From: Pampus argenteus
Lineage: Eukaryota > Chordata > Actinopteri > Scombriformes > Stromateidae
Direction: 5' to 3'
Assembly (NCBI GenBank): GCA_036937835.1
Contig: CM072864.1
Coordinates: forward strand, 18,768,001 to 18,832,000
DNA: 64,000 bases
Shown here: piece by piece, positions 60,432 through 64,000 of the stretch
Layout: each line of letters begins with the position of its first letter
Numbering within the stretch: the first letter of the stretch is position 1
Made by a program: the position numbers and the translations under genes
Notes under the pieces: model-generated
Told to the model about the DNA's origin: nothing
What the model saw: only the letters and a program-made list of their open reading frames with translations
The model's database searches: none

Positions 60432-60877
60432 CTATGGAAAAGGTAAAGCAGGGAATAAAGCTTACTTAAAAACATTTTTATTCAGGAAGGCTTTTTCATC
60501 CTGAGTCTATTATTTTCTATATGTTATGTTATATGTTTTTAACCCTGTAGCACTTTGAGATTCACTGCGAATTAAACGTGTAGTAGAAAGTAAATGCTTT
60601 ATTATACTATATATTTATAATTACTGGGCGTCATTACCCAAGTGTGCCACAAACAAAGCATGCTATCTGAAGACTGTCTTGAAATGGCGTTGTTGGAGAA
60701 AAAAACAACACGATATGTTAAACACTTAGCGAGACACAAACAATGCTGACAAGCTATTAAAGCCTATTTGCTGGGACTTTGATAGTTAGTTAGTTAGTTA
60801 GTTAGGTACAATAGTAAAAGTTGTTTACTTAGTTAGTTAGCTGCGTGGCTAGCTAGCATGCTAAAATACATTCTCAC
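60432..60877 (-). other. lzic: lzic 5' UTR intron
   Basis: Inferred from a minus-strand donor ccag|gtgaga at 60878/60877 and acceptor ccatag at 60432. It contains a (AGTT)n tract at 60784-60805. Confidence 0.6.
60784..60805. repeat. (AGTT)5 microsatellite
   Basis: Uninterrupted AGTT units, 22 bases. Confidence 0.9.
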
Positions 60878-61504
60878 CTGGAGTCTCTTTGTAAACAGTT
60901 GGCTACTGTGTTCAACTCAGTGAGTCAAATGTTTGCTTGACGAATGTGCCGTAAAAACCAACGGAATCACTTCCCTAAAATCCGCAGAAACAGATACTTT
61001 TAAATACGGGTTTGGAAATGTTTAGTGTTTGCCGATGTGGTTGTGAACGTAGCTCATGATCCGTGGGTGCGGCTCTTCTTCTTCTTCCTGGTCAATTCTA
61101 TCCAATCATGTTTCTGGATAATAATTATCGCACAGGAAGCAAACAACACATTACAGAGCACCGGACTGCTGCTGTTTCTCCCGGTACTACAACAAGTATT
61201 TACACTATTTCACATAATGTAACACGACGCTTTATTATGTATAACTGCTGCTCTTGTTTAACTTTGTTTTGTCTGTTCGACCATCTTCCCAGCGCGCGTT
61301 GCCTGGTAACCGACAAAGCTAACTGTTAACGTTTAGCTAACGGTGTTTCCAATTAACAACAGCGCTATTAACGCTATTTGATGCCAACATATATTATTTT
61401 CTAGTCTATTAGTCATTATTCTAGCAAAGCGGATACAGAAATGTCTGACATGTGACCCCGTAGACTTACAACCAGCTTTTGTTTCTTCTCCACCATATCT
61501 GCAG
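60878..61504. promoter_or_regulatory. lzic / nmnat1 head-to-head promoter region
   Basis: The putative lzic non-coding first exon (minus, starting above 60878) and the nmnat1 start exon (plus, acceptor at 61503-61504) diverge from about 0.6 kb, so a shared promoter is likely. The interval includes an X-box-type motif (61298-61310) and CpG-containing agcgcgcg. Transcription starts and the nmnat1 first untranslated exon were not determined. Confidence 0.6.
61298..61310. promoter_or_regulatory. X-box (RFX-type) motif in lzic/nmnat1 promoter
   Basis: GTTGCCTGGTAAC fits GTNRCC-N1-RGYAAC exactly, next to a cgcgcg run. In contrast to the intronic copies, this one lies in a promoter interval. Confidence 0.5.
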
Positions 61505-61530
61505 TTGGTGAGTGTAAACCCAGCTCCAGT

Positions 61531-61623
61531 ATGAGGCATGGAGGGTCAGAATATAACCAGAGTGGTCCTGCTGGCCTGTGGGTCCTTCAACCCCATCACC
61601 AATATGCATCTGAGGATGTTTGA
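61531..61623 (+). other. overlapping upstream ORF at the nmnat1 start
   Basis: An out-of-frame ATG seven bases before the nmnat1 ATG (A at -3) opens a 30-codon ORF that runs into the nmnat1 coding region and stops at TGA 61621-61623. If 61505-61537 is in the mature mRNA, as the acceptor at 61503-61504 suggests, ribosomes must scan past this ATG to make NMNAT1. Confidence 0.6.
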
Positions 61624-61652
61624 ACTGGCTAGAGATCATCTGGAAGACACAG
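61538..61652 (+). CDS. nmnat1: nmnat1 coding exon 1
   Basis: Encodes MEGQNITRVVLLACGSFNP and ITNMHLRMFELARDHLEDT plus one base. Acceptor ttctccaccatatctgcag precedes the exon at 61505. Donor acag|gtaatg, phase 1. Confidence 0.94.
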
Positions 61653-63138
61653 GTAATGGTAAAGAGAGAAAGAAAAAAGATTCTTCTTTAAAGGGCTGTT
61701 TCACCCTAATAACACATTTTCCCTTATTCACATCTTGTGGTGTTAATATTACTGAATATTTTTTAATATTGTAGATGATCTAAATTGAGCTCATTTTAAC
61801 TATTTTATATACTGTGCTGTGGTTTAAATGGTAACAATGCATCATGTTTTACAAACTCATAATATCATAAATAAATAATCATTTTTATTGCATTGAGGTT
61901 GAATTTTGAGGCCTGTATTTTCAACTGTTAAAAGGAAACTGTTAAAAATTGAGAGCAACCAGGGCCCAATTGTCTTAATTACATCAATTAAAAACGTTAT
62001 TGGCATTATATCCTATGGACAAGAGGACACCTCCATTTGAGAAACTATATTAAGAATTTCGGAAAGGGAAACTTAAGATAAAGTGGCACACAGTGTCTTG
62101 TTCTGAGAAATCAACATTAGTGAACCTTGTACAAGGTGTTACATTCAACCTGAGAGACTCCAATTACTCTGTAAAGTAAGTTAAAAAAAATCAGCAGTCA
62201 CAAAGTCAGCATCACACTCAGCAGAAGCATTTGAAGGGTCTGGATTTACAATCTGATCAATAGTCTTGAATAAAAACCTGGGATTATGCTGATTTTCTGA
62301 TATGAGATTTGAGAAATAACGTATTCTTGAGTCTTTCAACATCATGTCGTAATGAAGTAGAAACTCCTCCATTGCCACATAATCGACCTGGAGACTTTCT
62401 TCCACCTCCGCTCAGCCTTCCTTCACTCTGTTTTACAGCTACAGCTAGTTTAATTTATCCAAGGTTGCAATTTACAATTTGTTTTTAATTATTTTTTTAA
62501 GGGGAGAAACTCCAGAAGTTGCATAATTAATTATTGTGCTCAAATACATTATTAAGATGGGGAATTTTCCAAAATACCCGTTGTGCGGTGGCTAAAAAGT
62601 GCACATGATTTAGGGTTACGTGTTAGGCCAAAAGAGTCCATAATATACACAAACCACACGCAAGAGCATTAGATGAGTCATCAATGTGTTCAAATCACCA
62701 CAGAGAACAACCTTGTTATAATGTATCACAAGACTAGATAAGAAATTACAGAGCTCTGATTAAAATCCACAAACACGGGCTGTGAAGTTTAAACGTTAAC
62801 ACCGTTGATTTTTTTCCAATACACTCACACATAATGTGCAAATAAAAAAAAGAGCATTAATTTCGCAGGTTTACTGTTTAACACTTATGTGCAAGTTTTG
62901 CACTGTGTTGCTCTAAGTCATTTGTTTATTCATCCCATTTCCTTAATGTCTAAGGTCAGTACAGGGTCGTGAAAGGCATCATCTCCGCAGTGGGTGACAG
63001 CTATAAAAAGAAGGGTTTGATCGAAGCCTGCCACCGTGTGGAGATGGCCAGACTGGCCACAGAGAAATCAGACTGGATCACAGTAGATTCATGGGAGAGT
63101 TCGCAGTCTGAGTGGCTGGAAACAGCTAAAGTGGTTCG
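61538..63138 (+). CDS. nmnat1: nmnat1 (nuclear NMN adenylyltransferase 1), 5' part, first two coding exons
   Basis: Makes NAD+ from nicotinamide mononucleotide and ATP in the nucleus. Exons 61538-61652 and 62955-63138 encode 99 residues plus two bases; the protein is normally about 280 aa, so the C-terminal two thirds lie beyond the window. Visible: the nucleotidyltransferase signature GSFNPITNMH (15-24) with the ATP-binding His24, then VVKGIISAVGDSYKKKGLIE with the conserved lysines, and the VDSWESSQSEW segment with the substrate-stacking Trp. The start chosen aligns with the human start and has a strong GGCATGG context; an out-of-frame ATG lies seven bases upstream. Divergent from lzic. Confidence 0.95.
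61653..62954 (+). other. nmnat1: nmnat1 intron 1
   Basis: 1.3-kb intron containing an antisense L2-type LINE fragment (about 62180-62790); ends ccttaatgtctaag. Confidence 0.85.
62180..62790 (-). mobile_element. degraded L2/CR1-type LINE fragment, antisense in nmnat1 intron 1
   Basis: On the minus strand, 62405-62181 encodes a linker typical of fish non-LTR ORF2 proteins, e.g. RYFSNLISENQHNPRFLFKT. Further upstream on the same strand (about 62720-62640), VVLCGD followed after a one-base frameshift by HIDDSSNALA matches the GDFN(I)HVDD motif of the apurinic-type endonuclease. Stops and frameshifts show it is dead. Clade assignment is from memory of the motifs. Confidence 0.7.
62955..63138 (+). 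CDS. nmnat1: nmnat1 coding exon 2
   Basis: Encodes (G)QYRVVKGIISAVGDSYKKK, GLIEACHRVEMARLATEKS, DWITVDSWESSQSEWLETA and KVVR. Donor tcg|gtgagt, phase 2. Confidence 0.95.
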
Positions 63139-63389
63139 GTGAGTTTACACTTCTTGTGTTTTGTTAGTGGCCGTGCCTGTGCTTGCTGCAGTGTTGTTGT
63201 TTTTTCTGTCATTATAGGTGTAACACACTGCCTGCCATACCTTTTATCTTCAATCAGAGTTTCCTTGCTTGCTCTTTTTTTCTTCCTCTAACTTTTCTTT
63301 GTCAGTGACAGTAATGACTGTTAAACCAATGATTTACAAGCAGCCCCTCTAGTTGTTGAGTTGTTGTAAACATCAATAATAAATATATA

Positions 63390-63866
63390 CAGTAATCCCT
63401 CGTTTATCGCGGGGGTTACGTTCCGAAAATGACCCGCGATAAGTGAAATCCGCGAAATAGAAAACTTTTTTTTTTTTTACAATTAGCAACTATTACATGT
63501 ATACAAATACAGTGACTCACGTGTAGGCCGTTTCACTGCTCTTCAGACTGGGCCGCTGCTTCCTGACTGCGCTCTGCAGTGTTCTCTTCTTCTGAAGCCC
63601 GCGGTGCAGGTGTGTTTGTTCGGGAGAAGAACATAGTGATAGGCAGCTGTTGTCGCTCTTTTTTCTTCTTTGCAAAAAGATCCTTGTACACCGACATGCC
63701 ACCATCGATTACGTTATGTTATGTTTTGATACAAGAAGCGGGAGTGAGTTTTTAGCGAATCAGAATGCAGAACACAATGCACCAAAAAAAAAAAAAAATG
63801 CATTATGAAAATCCGCGAAATAGCGAATCCGCGATAAGTGAACCGCGAAGTGGCGAGGGATCACTG
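63390..63866 (-). mobile_element. pogo/Tigger-like MITE with TA target duplication
   Basis: A 477-bp element with terminal inverted repeats CAGTAATCCCTCG / CAGTGATCCCTCG (one mismatch in 13), flanked by TA on both sides (63388-63389, 63867-63868), the Tc1/mariner-superfamily signature. Subterminal sequences rich in tccgcgaaatag and ccgcgataagtgaa are repeated in inverted orientation. The ends resemble Tigger/pogo-type elements. A 54-codon ORF remains on the minus strand (63697-63533). Confidence 0.8.
63533..63697 (-). pseudogene. residual ORF inside the MITE, possible transposase tail
   Basis: An ATG-to-TGA ORF of 54 codons beginning MSVYKDLFAKKKKERQQLPI and then TMFFSRTNTPAP, with an acidic Glu/Gln-rich end. 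The basic run then 'QLPITMFF' resembles the C-terminal tail of pogo-type transposases, which end in a short PCNA-like motif. There is no catalytic domain, so it cannot be an active enzyme. Confidence 0.4.
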
Positions 63867-64000
63867 TAATACAAAATTTATAGTTTAATATTAAAAAAGT
63901 TTAATCATTTGATGTTGATAGTCAAAAAAGTCTGAAACTGTATCCAAGCTGAAGACATACAAAGGAATATTTTGATTAAAAAATGTACTTTGCACTAGGT

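Larger units (their letters stand above)
63139..64000 (+). other. nmnat1: nmnat1 intron 2 (5' part, runs off the window)
   Basis: Begins gtgagt. Mostly occupied by a pogo/Tigger-like MITE (63390-63866). The next exon is beyond the window. Confidence 0.85.

Noticed and set aside
1..64000. A bacterial-style defence, CRISPR or secondary-metabolite system
   Set aside because: All supported genes are intron-containing vertebrate genes; no operon, direct-repeat array or prokaryotic gene was seen.

Overview
The window is vertebrate nuclear DNA, most likely from a teleost, probably a percomorph rather than zebrafish. The genes have many GT-AG introns and encode proteins very close to human CTNNBIP1, CLSTN1, LZIC and NMNAT1. 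Between them lie dinucleotide repeats and degraded fish-type transposons: hAT-like and pogo/Tigger-like MITEs, an L2-type LINE fragment and a tRNA-derived SINE. I see no bacterial, viral, rRNA, tRNA or CRISPR content.

Layout. 1-10.4 kb (+): ctnnbip1 (ICAT). All three coding exons are present (81 aa), followed by a 3' UTR that carries a MITE. 10.4-26.2 kb: gene-poor intergenic DNA with microsatellites, palindromes and one X-box motif. 26.2-58.1 kb (+): clstn1 (calsyntenin-1), complete, 19 coding exons, 981 aa, with a 12.3-kb first intron and two in-frame small exons (30 and 51 nt) that look like regulated cassettes. 58.4-60.9 kb (-): lzic, six coding exons, 189 aa, convergent with clstn1. About 60.9-61.5 kb: a compact head-to-head promoter region between lzic and nmnat1. 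61.5-64.0 kb (+): nmnat1, first two coding exons only (99 codons); the rest lies beyond the window.

Function. ctnnbip1 encodes a small inhibitor of beta-catenin/TCF binding. lzic carries a related ICAT domain behind a leucine zipper, and the two genes share two intron positions and phases across that domain, which points to common descent. clstn1 encodes a type I membrane protein with two cadherin repeats, an LNS/LamG domain, one transmembrane helix and two cytoplasmic kinesin-light-chain-binding WDDS motifs. nmnat1 encodes the nuclear NAD+-synthesising adenylyltransferase.

Synteny. From memory, the human 1p36.22 order is CLSTN1(-) CTNNBIP1(-) LZIC(-) NMNAT1(+). Here ctnnbip1 and clstn1 are both inverted as a block while lzic-nmnat1 keep their arrangement. 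I did not find a convincing undescribed biological system. The most useful leads are the two candidate regulated small exons of clstn1, an overlapping upstream ORF at the nmnat1 start, X-box (RFX-type) motifs including one in the lzic/nmnat1 promoter, and a pogo-type MITE that still carries a short tail-like ORF. All coding models were read by hand from splice consensus and protein similarity remembered from the families; no search or alignment was run.
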